Source of the DNA: Diogma glabrata
Lineage: Eukaryota; Arthropoda; Insecta; Diptera; Cylindrotomidae
Length of the DNA: 64,000 bases
NCBI GenBank assembly: GCA_963693315.1
Contig: OY856188.1
Span: 270,253,114 to 270,317,113 of the forward strand
Direction: 5' to 3'
The notes beneath the pieces were generated by a model. It was not told the DNA's origin. It did not search any database and saw only the letters and a list, made by a program, of their open reading frames with translations. The stretch's first letter is position 1. Each line of letters starts with the position of its first letter. A program made the translations under genes and the position numbers. Below are positions 21,791 through 35,093 of the stretch, in pieces.

Positions 21791-24099
21791 AATTTTTCTA
21801 TCATTCCAAATACATTTGAAAATTTTCGATCAGATAGGTTCGGAGCTAATCGAGGTAAGAAAACACGAAAAAAACGTCATTATTCAAAATTATACAAAAA
21901 ATGGTGAGATGTAAAATTCCAAAATAAAGTTTTAGGGAATACTGAAATGAAGCCCTTTCATATGATACCCTACTTAAATCTATAAAAAAATGTATTTGTT
22001 CAAATGTCTCACATCGTAGCCCTGTAAACCAAATGAAAACCACTTTAGTTTTATTTGTATCCGTCATTTCATGTGAACAGATTAGTTTTATACATACATC
22101 AAATTTCAATTCCATAGCATTTATAGTTTACGAGATAATCGATATAATGTGAAAAACTCGTTTTACTCTCACCAATAGTGTTCCGTATAAAAAACGGAAC
22201 CCTAAAAACCAAATTAAATGTTAAAATATATTAAAATTTATATCGATGGACGATGACATATTTGGCAAGAAATTTAAAAGCTTTTTTAAACTCAAAACCA
22301 AATCTCCATACGGGAAAAAATTTCCGCCCACCATATAATTCAAAATACACAGGAAAATTCAAATTTTTTTCTTGATAAAAACGCAAAACTGCAGTTTATC
22401 GTTTTGATACTTTAAATAATAATTTAAAGTACAAACGTTACCATTAACAAAACTCGTCTGTATATATAGAAAATATATGATGACGCAATTAAAACTTTAA
22501 ATCGAACATATACCCTTGTGCTCCTACTCACAAAACCGGGTCGGAACACAACGTTAAAACTTGGAAAAACTTGAATAACTTGGTGCAAATTGCACCAATT
22601 TGCCATAGGCTCCAAGAAATTAAAAAATTTACATTCATTGTTTGTTCTAAAATAATGACGTTGAAGAATGAACAATTTTAAAAAAACTTAAATTTTTCAA
22701 TTTTTTTTAAGTGTACCTTCTAGAATCCTTGATGGATTATTACAAAATATAGCTCAAAATGTTTGTTAGCATATTTACTATTAATATATTTAATATGTTT
22801 GTTTTGTAAAATATGATATCCAAAAACTGGAATAAACTTATTTTTTACCAAAAAAATTATTTTTCGCAAATATCTCAAAAATAAAATCTAACCTAAAAAA
22901 ATGTATATGAAATAATATTCGTCAGCAGCTCAAAATTCATAAAAAAAATTAGGTTTTATTCAGGGAGACAAAAACAGTTCAAAATTTGTAAATTAGTGTG
23001 GTTATCCTTAGTCCTTTACAAAAATACAATTTTAATAATAAATCAAAAACGGTGCCTTAGAAAATTACAAAAGCAAATTGTCTGAGGCTAGAAAAATTTC
23101 AAGTTGATATCAGAGTTTGTGAGAAAATCGATTATATAGAATTTCGAACGGACACCAAAGGCTCAAAAATAGTATTCCGGGCCTACTTTTTTAAAGCACG
23201 TAACCCTAAAAACAGTGGTAAAAGTTTTCTTATGAATTTAATACTTCGGTTTTTCAGACCGAATTTTTTTGGAATAAAAATCTTTTTTCGTAAATAAGAT
23301 TCAAACATTAAATAAGTATAGTAGAATTTTTTTTATCAGCGAACACGAAATTGGTTTTTCTGCTCATACTAATTACTGATATGCACATGCGCGAATATTC
23401 AGTGTCTCGATTAAAATATTAAAAAAAACTGTTGGGGTCCAGTGTTGCGAGATCGCGGGATTTTTCCCGTTTGCGTTTCATTAAAAACGGGAAAGCGGGT
23501 TAAAATTTGGAAAGTGCGGGATTTTTCACATTTAATAGCAGAAGCGTTTTAAATTATTTTGAAATGGTTGCACCAACCAATTTTTTAACAGGCTTCAGAA
23601 AGATGTCGATCACCCGATAATTTTTCTTAAATGCATCTACAATCTATCGGCTTTAGTATTGTCAAATCCGCGATTGAATTTCAGCCTTCTGATGTTGAAA
23701 TATTTCTTAGGGAAAAATGTACGTTTCGAAAACTCCAAAGCACCACCATGTTATCTGAATTTCATGAATCTTTTGACCCTGCGAAGCGAAAAATAAAATC
23801 ATCTGGAACTAGAACTTGACTCTCTATGCATCCATGCATTTTAACACATATTAAAAAAATTGGGATGTTTGGCATCACTAGTTTATTTCTGAGCAGAGTT
23901 TGGGCTGAGTTACGTATTGAAAAAGAACTATTACAATATTTTAACATTTGTTGAAAATCACGAAATCAAAACATATTTACTTTTTTTTAAAAGAATGTCT
24001 TTCTCAATTTTAATAGATTTAATACTCCCTTTCATAACAGTACTTTCTTATTCCACAAGTTGTATTCTGAATCGAAACAATAGTAATTTATTATGTAAG
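21791..24099. other. Repeat-like AT-rich spacer before the RTE insertion
   Basis: A small palindrome, TTCCGTATAAAAAACGGAA, lies at about 22182-22200. Near 23455-23520 there is a cluster of gcggga/cccgtt motifs (inverted cccgtt and aacggg) following cagtgttgcgaga, which resembles a hAT terminus, but I cannot find the other end. No coding region is supported. Confidence 0.4.
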
Positions 24100-24191
24100 T
24101 GTTTAATGCAATATTTTATTTTTCAAGGAAAAGCTTACGATGTGAGTGAGGCACGGGCGAGCATTACAAATTTCCGAGAGAATGAAATTCA
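24100..24191 (+). repeat. Left copy of the 92-bp direct repeat flanking the RTE-like element
   Basis: It runs from tgtttaatgcaatatttt to gagagaatgaaattca and matches 27525-27616 base for base in length, with a handful of substitutions (for example GTGAGTGAG versus GTGAGCGAG). Confidence 0.92.
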
Positions 24192-27100
24192 GGTAGCGAA
24201 ATCCGAAATTCGACGTCCACGCCGTGCTGCCTGGGTAATGCTGACAGAATTAGGTTGGTGTATTGGAGACAAGCAGAGTAAAAACTGCTTAGTCAATGAC
24301 GCTTCATCACGGCGAATTGGCGCTCTACAACCAATGCGACTCAAGCGTCTGTTCTCCATGTCAGGGGCGGCTTGGAGCGGGCGTCTGTCTTAAATCAAGC
24401 GGCTCGCTATATAAACGTGTAGAAAAGGTTGTTTCTGGTGACCTTAATATGCAGAACGGACCCATTCACGACAATTTGGGTTGGGCACCCAAATTAACAT
24501 TTGGGTTAACACCCTAACCCCGGAAAAAAACTAATATGTTAAATTTGGTTATCAGAAAGAGAAAAACAGACCCGGATACAACAACAGAATTTTACCTGGA
24601 CGTGAAAAAGGACCAGACAACCGAATCGGAACGTGGAACGTGCGCAGCCTGAGCACTCCTGATGCTCTTATAAGTCTAGAAACAGAGGCTGAGAGGTATT
24701 GGATGGATATTATTGCTCTACAAGAAATTAGACAGCCGATAATCGGAAATCAAGATTTGGATAGTCACTCTCTATACTGTAGTAGTCATCCTTCTGGAAG
24801 AGAATTTGGAACTGGCTTTCTTGTTGGTGCACGTATTCAAGAAGCCGTGATGAAATTCATCCCGGTCAGTGAGAGGATCTGCTACCTACGTGTACGCGGT
24901 ACATATAACAATATTTCTCTTATTGCCGTGCATGCACCAACTGAAGCTAAGACCGTCGACGAGAAGGATAATTTCTACATAGCACTGGAAGAGGTTATGA
25001 AACAAACACCAACACGCGACTTCATTATGGTTCTTGGTGACTTTAATGGACATCTTGGAAGAGATAGCTCTTATGGAAATATGGTGGGTCCCAACAGCTT
25101 GCATTTGAATTCGAATGATAATGGTGAGAGAATGACTGAGTTTGCATTATCAAATAATTTGAGAATTGCCAGTACGTTCTTTCCGCATCGATCGATTCAT
25201 AAGCAGACTTGGGTCTCACCGGATGGAAATACTCGAAATCAAATTGATCACGTTCTAGTAACAACACGTTTCTTTTCGAGCGTTCTGGATGTGCGATCCT
25301 TTAGAGGTGCATACATTGGAAGTGACCACTTCCTTGTATGTGCAACGATAAGGTTCCACTTCCCAAATCCAGGCCTTCCAAAATTCAATCAACGGAAACG
25401 TTTTAACATCTCATCATTAAAGAGCCGAAACAGAAGAGAGATATCAAAAACATATTGCCGAAACATTGGAGAAATCAGAAACCATTAATGGAGACGTCGA
25501 TAAGTCATGGTATTTGCTCAAAGATGCTGTTTTAAGCGCTGCTGAGGGAATACTTGGACGACCAACCACTCCCAGAAGCCATGGATGGATCAAGCATGCC
25601 TTGATGCTATTCAATACAAAAGAGATTGCTCTCTGAATTGTCTACAACGACGCAACACCAGGTCCACGAAGGAGAACTATAAACTGGCAAGACAAGCCGT
25701 TACAAAGCTATGTAGACGAACGAAGAGAGAATGGTGGAAGAGACAGTGTGAGGAGATTGAAAGTTTCAATAAGGAACATCAATCGCGTAACTTCTTTCAA
25801 CAGGTTAAAACCTTAAAGAAGGGCCCTCAAACTAGATCGACTGCTATTCAAAACGAAGATGGGGAGCTACAAAAAGACCTTAAAAATATTTTAGATACTT
25901 GGGCCGCTTATTTTGAGAATCTTCTCAACTTAAGTGACCAGCAACAAGTCGGGCGACAAGCAAAGCTTATTCGTGCGTCAAAGGTACATGTAGACAAACC
26001 AACCAAAGAGGAATTCAAAACGGCGCTGTCTAAATTAAAACGCAATAAAGCACCTGGTATCGACGATATTACATCCGAAATGATTGTACATGGTGGCGAA
26101 ACTCTATCCTTAAGATTGTTTGAACTTGTTCAAATGATTTGGAGGACTGAAACCATGTCACAGGACTGAAACACAGCTATGCTGATACCAATCCATGAAA
26201 AAGGTAATCGCCTACAATGTGCAAACTACAGAAGAATCGCTCTCCTTTGCACAGCATATAAAATCTTTTCTTACATTTTGCTATTCAAAATCAATCCTTT
26301 TGCTGAACAACTGTTTGGAGAATATCAGTGTGGTTTCCGGCGGGGCCGAGGTACCACCGATGCACTTTTCTCGATAAGGATGATTTTGGAAAAGTGTCGA
26401 GAGTTCAACATACCTGTGCACCAACTTTTCATTGATTTCAGGCAGGCCTACGACTCTCTCGAACGAGAGACTCTATGGTCTGCTCTGGTGTCAATGGGAA
26501 TTCCTGGTAAACTGGTATCACTATGCAAAATGACAGTACAGAACTCTCAATGCTGTGTACGAGTAGAGAACGAAATATCAAAGTTTTTTAAAGTCGACTC
26601 CGGTTTAAGGCAAAGTGATGCTATCTCTCCTATACTTTTTAATTTAGCCTTGGAATATGTGTGCCGTCAAAAGAAACTACCGACTAATAACAATATCTTG
26701 TCAATAAACTCAGTACAGATGATTGCTTACGCTGATGATGTTGTCATCCTCGGCCGAAGTGAAGCTGTTATGAGTGAGACTTTCAAGTCGCTTGAGAGTG
26801 GTGCTAGAAAAATTGGTCTGCAAATTAACTACAATAAAACCAAACATATGAATGTTTCAAGGGAGGCTGAGAAGAAAGATTTGATGTGCGGCGATGAACG
26901 AATTGAGGGAGTTGAATCTTTTAAATATTTGGGATCAATGCTTGACTCAAACAACAGCATACTTACAGATATAAAAGCTCGAATCGCTGCAGGTAATCGA
27001 ACTTTCTACTCAATTAAACCTCTCCTTGGATCACCGTATGTATCAACTAACACCAAGCTCAAGTTATACAAGACATTGATTAGACCGGTTGTGGTGTATT

Positions 27101-27488
27101 GGTCACAAACGTGGACCCTTACACAAAATGACGAATCGCATTTATCTGTATTTGAGCGTAAGATCCTACGCTACATTTTTGGTCCACTTAAGACAGACGA
27201 TGGAGAGTATAGAACCCGGTATAACTTTGAGATCAGAGACCTTCTTGAGGGTCCTGATATAATAGAATAATAGATTGTATACGTTCTAATAGGATTGCTT
27301 GGTTTGGGCATGTTCTACGAGCCGATTCACAGTCTGGAATGATTAAAAAAATGTACGTTAGTACCACAGGGAGTGGGCGACCGCGAGGTAGACCACGACT
27401 ACAATGGGAGACTGACGTAATAAACGACCTTAAAAAATCGGCTGCCATGGTTATTATGTCGCTGTTGCGTGCGAATGAGCATGAACGC

Positions 27489-27524
<36 letters not shown>
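24192..27524 (+). mobile_element. RTE-like non-LTR retrotransposon, about 3.3 kb, with poly-A tail
   Basis: It consists of a 5' UTR (24192-24534), a single long ORF region encoding endonuclease then RT, and a 3' A-run (27492-27524). It is bounded by a 92-bp direct repeat (24100-24191 and 27525-27616), best explained as a very long target-site duplication because the right copy begins exactly after the A-run. The RTE assignment rests on the endonuclease start RIGTWNVRSLS, the RT wording FIDFRQAYDSLER and the short C-terminal region. Coding is broken at four or more places, so this copy is dead. Confidence 0.92.
24535..27486 (+). pseudogene. RTE-like endonuclease-reverse transcriptase ORF (disrupted)
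   Basis: Normally one protein nicks the target and reverse transcribes the RNA. The frame opens after a stop at 24532-24534 without a clear ATG. The apurinic-type endonuclease shows RIGTWNVRS (24625), IIALQEIR, LGDFNGHLGRD, NQIDHVLV and GSDHFLV. A frame change near 25430 gives a short tract (HIAETLEKSETINGDV and on) in another frame, and the first frame returns at about 25585. RT shows KAPGIDDITSEMI, NYRRIALLCTAYK, GFRRGRGTTDA, FIDFRQAYDSL and the catalytic AYADDVV near 26721. A TGA at 26167-26169 replaces a W expected just before NTAML. Another frame change near 27255-27285 separates GPDII from a C-terminal GRPRGRPRLQWE. The reading then runs into the A-tail. Confidence 0.92.
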
Positions 27525-27526
<2 letters not shown>

Positions 27527-27616
27527 TTTTATGCAATATTTTATTTTTCAAGGAAAAGCTTACGATGTGAGCGAGGCACGGGCAAGCATTACGCAATTCC
27601 GAGAGAATGAAATTCA
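27525..27616 (+). repeat. Right copy of the 92-bp direct repeat flanking the RTE-like element
   Basis: It begins at the first base after the A-run and ends with gagagaatgaaattca like the left copy. See 24100-24191. Confidence 0.92.
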
Positions 27617-28529
27617 TTAAACACGAACCCAATACAACGTTTTATCCTTCCGATAGAATAATATTTATTAATTTAAAATGAACTATTTTAAAATTTGTTT
27701 TTATTGTATTTTTTTTTTAATAATTAATTCCAAACAATTTAATAAATTTGATTCAATTTTGACATCTATTTGCTTGACAATTATTTGCTATTTTGAAAAT
27801 GAAAAGACCTAGAATGAATGATATTAAATTTTAAAGTAATGAGAAACTTTAAAACAATCTTTTGGAAATTTAATTCAAATTAACCATAGTAGCCTTTGCC
27901 CTTTTTAATATTCGAGAGAGGGACATGAGCTTCAGTTTGAATTTATTGTTTTTTATATAATCAGAGCGAAAATCTTTGTTTTTGATTTTTTATAAAATGC
28001 AATCAAATTTTTATGAAATACAATCAAATTTTTTTCTTCTTCAAACGTTTTTTCTTCAAACGTCAAATAATAAAGTCATAATTTGACTGAGCTGGCTACG
28101 GTAAAATGCAACTTCTCCGCCGACGACAGTTTTACTTTATCTTTTCCCTACATGTAAGGAAAAGTGTTACTAAGATACCGTTAAAATAATAACACACAAA
28201 ATATAAATTTAAACGTCATTTTTATTTGTTAAAACAATCGAAACTACTCATATTTATAAATCTCGCCTTCTTAAATATTTATTGTACGCATATTTTAAAC
28301 CTATAACTGAGTATCAAAAAAACAAAAACATGGCACATTTTAAAGCGTTTGAAGAAAAAATAACATATTTTATTTGGAGGAGAAGTAAATTTTCATGGCT
28401 TGCCTTCTATTACCCACCTCACTGCTTTCGGCGGGTAAACTCAGGCGCGCCATGAAAAGTCATATTTCTCCACCACGTTCTACCACCACGGGGCGTCGAA
28501 CGCACACTCCAGATTTTAAATCAGCTTTT
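27617..28529. other. AT-rich spacer, nothing recognised
   Basis: A locally GC-richer stretch lies at 28390-28510 (with ggcgcgcc and accaccacgg) without an open frame of note. No supported gene. Confidence 0.5.
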
Positions 28530-30100
28530 ACTTCGGTCTGAAAGACCTAAGTATTACATTCATGAGCTCAAAGTGAAATTCTTACCCCCACATTTCTCGA
28601 AGTTTTAGGACCTACTGATTCTAAAAAAGCAAAAAAAAATGTATGTCTGCCTGTCGGCCGGCCGACCGTCATTACCTACGCTGCAGGGAAAACCGCTGGA
28701 GGGATTTCAAAAAATGTTTTACCTAAAAATAGGTATACTCATGTCCGAAAGGATGCTGTGTTCGATAACTGTCCCGGAAGTGTGGCAAAAAAATCATTAT
28801 GTGTGTCAAAAATAGCAAATTTTCATATTTTTGGCTTAAAAAACGTTCATTTTAAGTGATTACGAGTAAAAACATTAAATTTGGAGAAATCTTGATGTTA
28901 GGGATTGGTATGTGAGATCAAAAACTAGATTATTGCATTATAAGTTTGTCAAAAAAATGTTGTCAAGTGTGTCAAAAGAAAGATTTTTATTTATATTTTA
29001 ATATATTTCAAACAAACAATAAAATTGTTTGTTTGAAATGAAATTTTATTATTATTATAGAGAATTATGGCATTATACGTTTGTCAAAAAAAATGTTGTC
29101 AAGTGTGTCAAAAGAAAGGTTTTTATTTATTTTTTTGTTTGTATGACATGAAATTTTATTATTATTATAGGGAATTATAGTATTATAAGTTTGTCAAAAA
29201 AATAATGTCAAGTGTGTCAAAAAATGATTTCATTTATTTTTTTAGCCAATTTTTTTGAAAAAAATGTAGCTGTTTTTATGACGTAAATGTAATTTAAAAT
29301 GAAATTGGACATGGAAATTTTTGAATTTGTTATAGTTTTTGAAACATTTTTGGAATTTTGAAAAAGTTTGTATTTTTGATTTTGTAATAATTTTTGCAAT
29401 ATTTTTAGAATTTTGGAAATAGTTTTAATTTTTGATTTTGTAAGAATTTTTTGATTATTTTTAGAATTTTGAAAAAATTTTAATTTTATGTTATTATAAT
29501 TTTTGGAATTTTGTAAAAATTTTCAATTTTTGATTTTGTAATAATTTTTGAAATATTTTTAGAATTTCGGAAAAGTTTGAATTTTTAAGAATTTTTGGAT
29601 TATTATTGGAATTTTGAAAAAGTTTAAATATTTGATTTCATTCTAATTTTTGGAATACTTTTGGAATTTTGAAAAAAGTTTCAATTTTTGATTTTGTTAT
29701 AATTTTTGGAATATTTTTAGAATATTGGAAAAGTTTAAATTTTTAAGAATTTTTGGAATATTATCGGTATTTAGAAAAAGTTTAAATATTTGATTTTATT
29801 CTAATTTTTGGAATATTTTTGGAATTTTGGAAAAAGTTTGATTTTATTTAATTTAGCAATATTTTTGGAATTTTGATTATAATTTTCCGGCAACGTATTG
29901 ATGTTTCGTGTTAGTTTTGTAATAAATTTTTAAACAGAGATAAAAAATACTTGTACTTTAACAAAGAGTTATGTCGCTGCCCAAAACTAAAAACCATGTC
30001 CTCATAAAAGTTTTTTGCTGAAAACTATATCAAAATCCTTAACCCAGACCGAAGTCTTGATATCTCAGAGCTGTGAGATTTCAGCCCCTCCATATTTATT
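28530..30100. repeat. Composite repeat copy B (two tandem arrays, continuous)
   Basis: The left end carries acttcggtctgaaagacct and the right end agaccgaagt, a short inverted pair near the termini. Inside are a head (ttcttacccccacat), GC-rich text near 28645-28720, an array with AAGTGTGTCAAAA near 28967, 29101 and 29208, and a second array of about 57-bp units (29310-29880). A conserved tail ends with cagagctgtgagatttcag. Compared with copy A (6440-9290) it lacks the internal insertion. Confidence 0.8.
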
Positions 30101-32954
30101 ATTTGGTTTGATTGAATGACATGGTACACTTCATCTATTCGAATGTTACTGTGGTTTATAGTAGTAACTTCCACCATAATATAAAGATGGCAAGCAGGTT
30201 TAAACTTGCTTAAATATTAAATGTTTGTGATTAAGTTAGCTTTAGATGTTAAAACATTTATGTGTATAATATTGTATTTAAACCAACAAATTTCCACGTT
30301 AAATACATCTCCACAAATGCATTATCACGTATTCAAAAATATTGGGTTTTTTAAGTTCCAATTCGTAAAAAACTTTAAATTATGTAGTGAAATTCATTAA
30401 AACAAAATAGTAAAGTATATATTCAATGTATATCTATAACAAGCTGTGATCAAAAAGCAAGTACGAATAGGAATTATCTGACTTTTTACTAAATTTATAT
30501 TGTTAAATACCGAAATACTTATATAATAATATTTTATTTTAAAATAATCATAAACCTTGAAAATAAATTAAATGAATTTGGTTTTATTTATTCATTATTT
30601 CGTTTGTTGTAAATGCATCTATCCATACGTAATTATAAAAAAAATCGTTTAATTTTACATTAGTACCGGCCGGTATATTTTTAATGACCAAGATTTTATT
30701 CAGAAAAAAAAAATGATTGGTCATATGAAAAATTATAGTTTTAATTAGAATCGGAAGTATGAATTTTTAGTTTATATAGTGTGATGTAATATAATGTGGT
30801 TATTCTCGTTTAAAAAATTGCATATCTAGGTAATAGTAGAAAGTAAAATTTTTTAAATTAATATGTATGAAATTAAAATAACTAGTATACGGTTTACCTA
30901 GTCAAACGGAAGTGTCTAACTTATATGCTCTTCTAGTGCAGCAGTAGTATTTGAATTTTTATAGATTGGATAGTCTGAAAGATATAAAAAAAAAAACTGA
31001 ATTTAAGGGTTGGGTATTGTAAAACCGTGTAAACGTTTCTCTTTGTTTAGCTATATATGTCGGTGTTAATCCCAAATACTAAACTAACTTTATTCATCGA
31101 GAACAATTGTTCTTTACGTTCGAAGTGCATATTACTTCTAGAAATTTATTTTAAAATAAATTAAAACTTTTTGTTATGAAGTTTATTTATATATAATAAA
31201 AAAAAAATATCGTAGCGTAACCTACCATATGAATAATAATCATCTTACTTTATTTCTTCTGCTTCGTTTTTCTTTTATTGTTTTAAAAATAAAGAATATA
31301 TTATGTGTAACAGAAAAAACTATAATTATTTTCACATACCGACCGACCTTGAATTACATATACATGTTACATCATTTCAATTTAATGGATTTTTGTTTTA
31401 GTCATTTATTCCTTAGAATGCTTTAGAACTGTATATTTAATAGTTGATTTTGAGCTGAAAATATAGTTCTCTGGAAATATAGTGTGCTCATATTTTTAGA
31501 TATTCGTAATTTAAAAAACTTATTGTCATCAAAATACAACAAAAATAATTTTACCAGAGCTAACAAAACAAATGTTGGTATGCAGTGTTGTTGTGAATCT
31601 TGCAAAAACTATGTATGTTCATATAGTATTTTTTTTTTTCAAAATCATTTTGTTCAATAACTCCAGAATATTAATTACAGTTTTTTTCGTACAGATTCAG
31701 AAATGTTGTGCTACAAAATTTGTTACGTCACAAATCGAGGGGATGTCCCACACTCTGAGAACGTCTTAAGCCGGGATAACCACTAGAATACGATAATGGT
31801 AATGTTGTTAAGCTATGCAGTTTAATATCAAAAAAAATTTAGTAAACGAAACCTTTAAAAAAAAAGTATTAAAATTTGTTAAGGTTAACTACTCTCCACT
31901 CCACTCCCTTTATATAGTTGATCAAAATCGCTAATTAATGCGTAATGTTTTTTGAAATTTCAATTAACCAGGTGCTCAGAAGACGACTCCTCTCAAACTT
32001 TTCCCACTTAGTTTAATAGACCTCAATACACTCTACAACTAAAGAAATAAATATTAATTATCAAAAATGCATACAGATATTGAGCTTTTGAAAAACTCTT
32101 AGCTCGCATTATATGGAAATTCAATGAAATACATTTTTAAAATTTAAGAACTATTCAATCTTAAATTTCGAATCGCACTTATTGATGAGATTACAACTGA
32201 GTATAAATCGTCGCCTTAATAATGAAACAACGTATGCTATTTATACGTTGTTTTTATATTATAGGTGCGCTGCATTCCCCATAAGGGTATCTTTGAATTG
32301 GCGTTTTTACATTTTCGAATTATTTTATGACTGGGGGTAAGAATTAATAAATTATAAATTAACGTCCATGCAAATGCATGCGCACATCAAACTTTAAACT
32401 CAAATATCTCGAAACTATACTTTTGCGTATACGTCATTTCATTATTAAAGCGACGAAATATTACCGAATGAATCATATCACTTAAACTAATGTTGAATAA
32501 ATAATCAAAAAAAAAGTCAGATGACAAACCTGCTAACGTCAATGAAATTGATCGAGTAACTAAGTAGTGCCTAAATTTGTTTTTTACTTTATAATATTTG
32601 TTTAATAATTAAAAATTTGTTTTTTGAATATTTAAAAACAATAAAACTACCGCAAGCTTCATTCTTAAAAAATAAAATAATTTTTTTTTGCTTATTTAAA
32701 TTAAAAATTAAATAAAACGTATTTAATGCATTTTGTATTACCTTCTTCTTTTGTATTTTAATTTAGCAGCTAATTTATGACAAATTTTTAGAAATGAAAA
32801 CACGTTTGTTCGTTTCTAATGCCGAGTACTCCAGATCCGTAAATGTAAGAGAAAACTATCCATGCTGTAAACGAAATTCAGCAATCACAACATGTAAACC
32901 AAAACACATGGTTTTATTAAATAAACGACGTTTACTGATTCACAACAAACTTTT
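30101..32954. other. AT-rich spacer, nothing recognised
   Basis: Only short chance reading frames (up to 65 codons, low complexity). No TIR, LTR or RNA gene that I can support. Confidence 0.55.
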
Positions 32955-33760
32955 AAGGGTAGTTGTCCATGGCTGCTCTTTGTCCACTCCATTTCGTTCA
33001 GTTCTTGCTGGAAACTAGCACGCGCTCTGAGATTTTCAGCTCACCATCACAATTGAGGAAAGCTGGATCACAAAAGGTGTTTGCATTTCCATAGGTATTA
33101 TCTGAAGCATCTATGTCCAGACAGTCCGACCCAAGCCTGTAAATTTGATATTAATTCAAACGTCCACTGACCATGTTCTCCTATCTTTCCTCCCATGCTT
33201 TGCAAACTCCACCTACGTTTTTTTATCGCCCGCATACACCAAGTAGCTGTTAAATTTAAGTCTGTGATCCAGAAGTACTCCGAGATATTTGAGATGTGGT
33301 GTTGAGATCAATTTTTTTGTTCATCAACTTGTATTTCTATGTTTTTTGTACCACCTTACGACTACTTATAAGCTCTACTTCAGTTTTATGACCGGCTAGC
33401 TGCAGTTCAGCGGTATTGAAGCATGTTTTATCGTAGATGTTAATTACAATTATTGACCGTGTCTGTCAGCGTTTTAGCAACGACGACTATCTCAATGTTA
33501 TCAGTCTTACCGACTATAGAGGTCTCATATTTTCTAGAGCTTCATGAATCCGGCTCGAGTTTGCAGTGTTAAACGCAGTTTTTTACATCTAATGTCGCAA
33601 CAGCGAGGTACTGTTTTTCCCATCTATATTCAACTTTCCTCCGCCATCGCATTACTAGCTATATCGCATACTACCGTCTACAGTTGATCTTGCCTTTCTA
33701 AAACCAAATTGAAGATCAGATAGCACAGGTGTTTCTTCAGTATATCGCTCAATTCGAGAA
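32955..33760 (-). pseudogene. R1/Jockey-type non-LTR reverse transcriptase relic
   Basis: Read on the minus strand there are RT pieces in the usual order: LSDLQFGFRKARSTVDG (about 33690), LDVKNCV/AFNTANSSRIHEAL-like text (about 33560), a KTEVELISSRK block, and HLKYLGVLLDHRLKFNSYL (about 33260). C-terminal fragments follow to about 32960. Stops, frameshifts and deletions are frequent, and the catalytic ADD region appears lost. The phrasing V..LDVKNAFNTA and YLGV..DHRL suggests an R1-like clade (inference). Neither end is defined. Confidence 0.75.
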
Positions 33761-35093
33761 TATTTTAATAACAATATTTGGAATACAAACTAATGCATGG
33801 GCACTACTTGTTTTTAAGAGAAATTTTTTTTAAAGTTGGACACTTTTGTTGTTTGATGTCTTCGATTTCCCTCAAATTTTCAGGATATATTAATAGTACT
33901 GTGATAAGAAAAAGTGCAGTTTACCACCTCTTAAATGTGGCGCATTTGACTTTGAATAGAGGTCAAAGTTTAAGATCACGAATAAATCATATAAATTATA
34001 TAATCTTTTTCTTCATAAAACCATGAGTCACCGATGACATTTTTTTTAATATGGATTCTACTTGATACTAGGTAGATGTTAGCATAAATGATTTGGTGGC
34101 TTACTCATGGCTTTGAGGGCCAAAGTCATTCGAAAATGATGTTTTCGTTGCTTTTTTGTCTTGTTTTCAGTAAATAGCTACTGAACCCATGAGTGCTCCA
34201 CAGCAAAAACTATTGATTTAATTACACAACATATAAAAGTACTTAGAAAAATTTAAAATAGCTTGAGCTACTCTTGGTTTGAGGAGCTAAACGGTCTCAA
34301 AGTTGAGAATTTTTCAAAAAAGGTCAAATTTCAAGGTCAATAACTCTAGAAGTCATCAGTCAAAAAGTTTGAAACATAGCTGTAATTAGTTTTCATATTG
34401 TGTAATTTAAGGTCCAGGCTTAAACCTCGTGGGTGAAGTGTTTGTTTTTTAAATACATGCTTTTTTTCAAACGTCCAATATGCGTTTTACAAAATGTATC
34501 CTTATGCACATCTTACATATTTTTCAGGCTATTTTTGATTTTATAATGATTATAAATTAATTTTTTATTAGGGTTATAATCGATTGAGTAAAAAATTACA
34601 AAACCGCAATACTCCTCCTTAAGAACACCTGGATTTTTTTTTATATATTAGTGATAAAAGGAGCAAGTATATGATTGGATGGACAATGAAGAAAGGTTTA
34701 ATTTATTTACGAGTAGGTAAATAGGTCTGGTCTGGTCGAAAGCATAGGTCTGGTCGGTAAACCAGGTCGGTAAACCAACTGATCATTTAGTGTTTTCTTG
34801 CCATGCTTAAGTTCTAGTAAGAACTAACCATTAGCTGCCCCCGAATTCTTTTGACATTATCAACATGTTCTTTGAGTTTTAAGTTTACTTTAATTGATTT
34901 GAAAATATCAGCATTTCCTATCAAATTTTTGCAATAATAATTACATCAGGACGTGCTCCCGGTTCCTCTTTCTAGTTCCCTTTGTGGCTTGCTTTGCCGG
35001 CGCTTTTTGGGTTTTCTAGAAGCTGCCTTTTTTTGTTTCAGGCTTTTGTACTGTGTGTATGTCTTCTGAATTCGAATTTGCCCCATATGGATT
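33761..35093. other. AT-rich spacer, nothing recognised
   Basis: AGGTCA half-sites occur at 33960, 34321 and 34334, probably within an unrecognised dispersed repeat. No coding region is supported. Confidence 0.45.

Noticed and set aside
23440..23830. hAT element beginning at cagtgttgcgaga
   Set aside because: Only one possible end is visible. The frame at 23631-23819 has no recognisable transposase motif, and no inverse terminus was found.
24640..25488. First RTE frame as a stand-alone endonuclease gene with ATG at its start
   Set aside because: The conserved endonuclease start lies upstream of 24640 in the same frame, and the 3' end is a frameshift in a longer ORF.
16549..26169. Alternative nuclear code reading TGA as tryptophan
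   Set aside because: Only two such sites, both in decayed elements that also have frameshifts. No host gene is available to test it, and it is unlikely in an arthropod.
33960..34339. AGGTCA half-sites as a hormone response element
   Set aside because: Three hexamers in 380 bp with irregular spacing (one pair at spacing 7) and no nearby gene is weak evidence.
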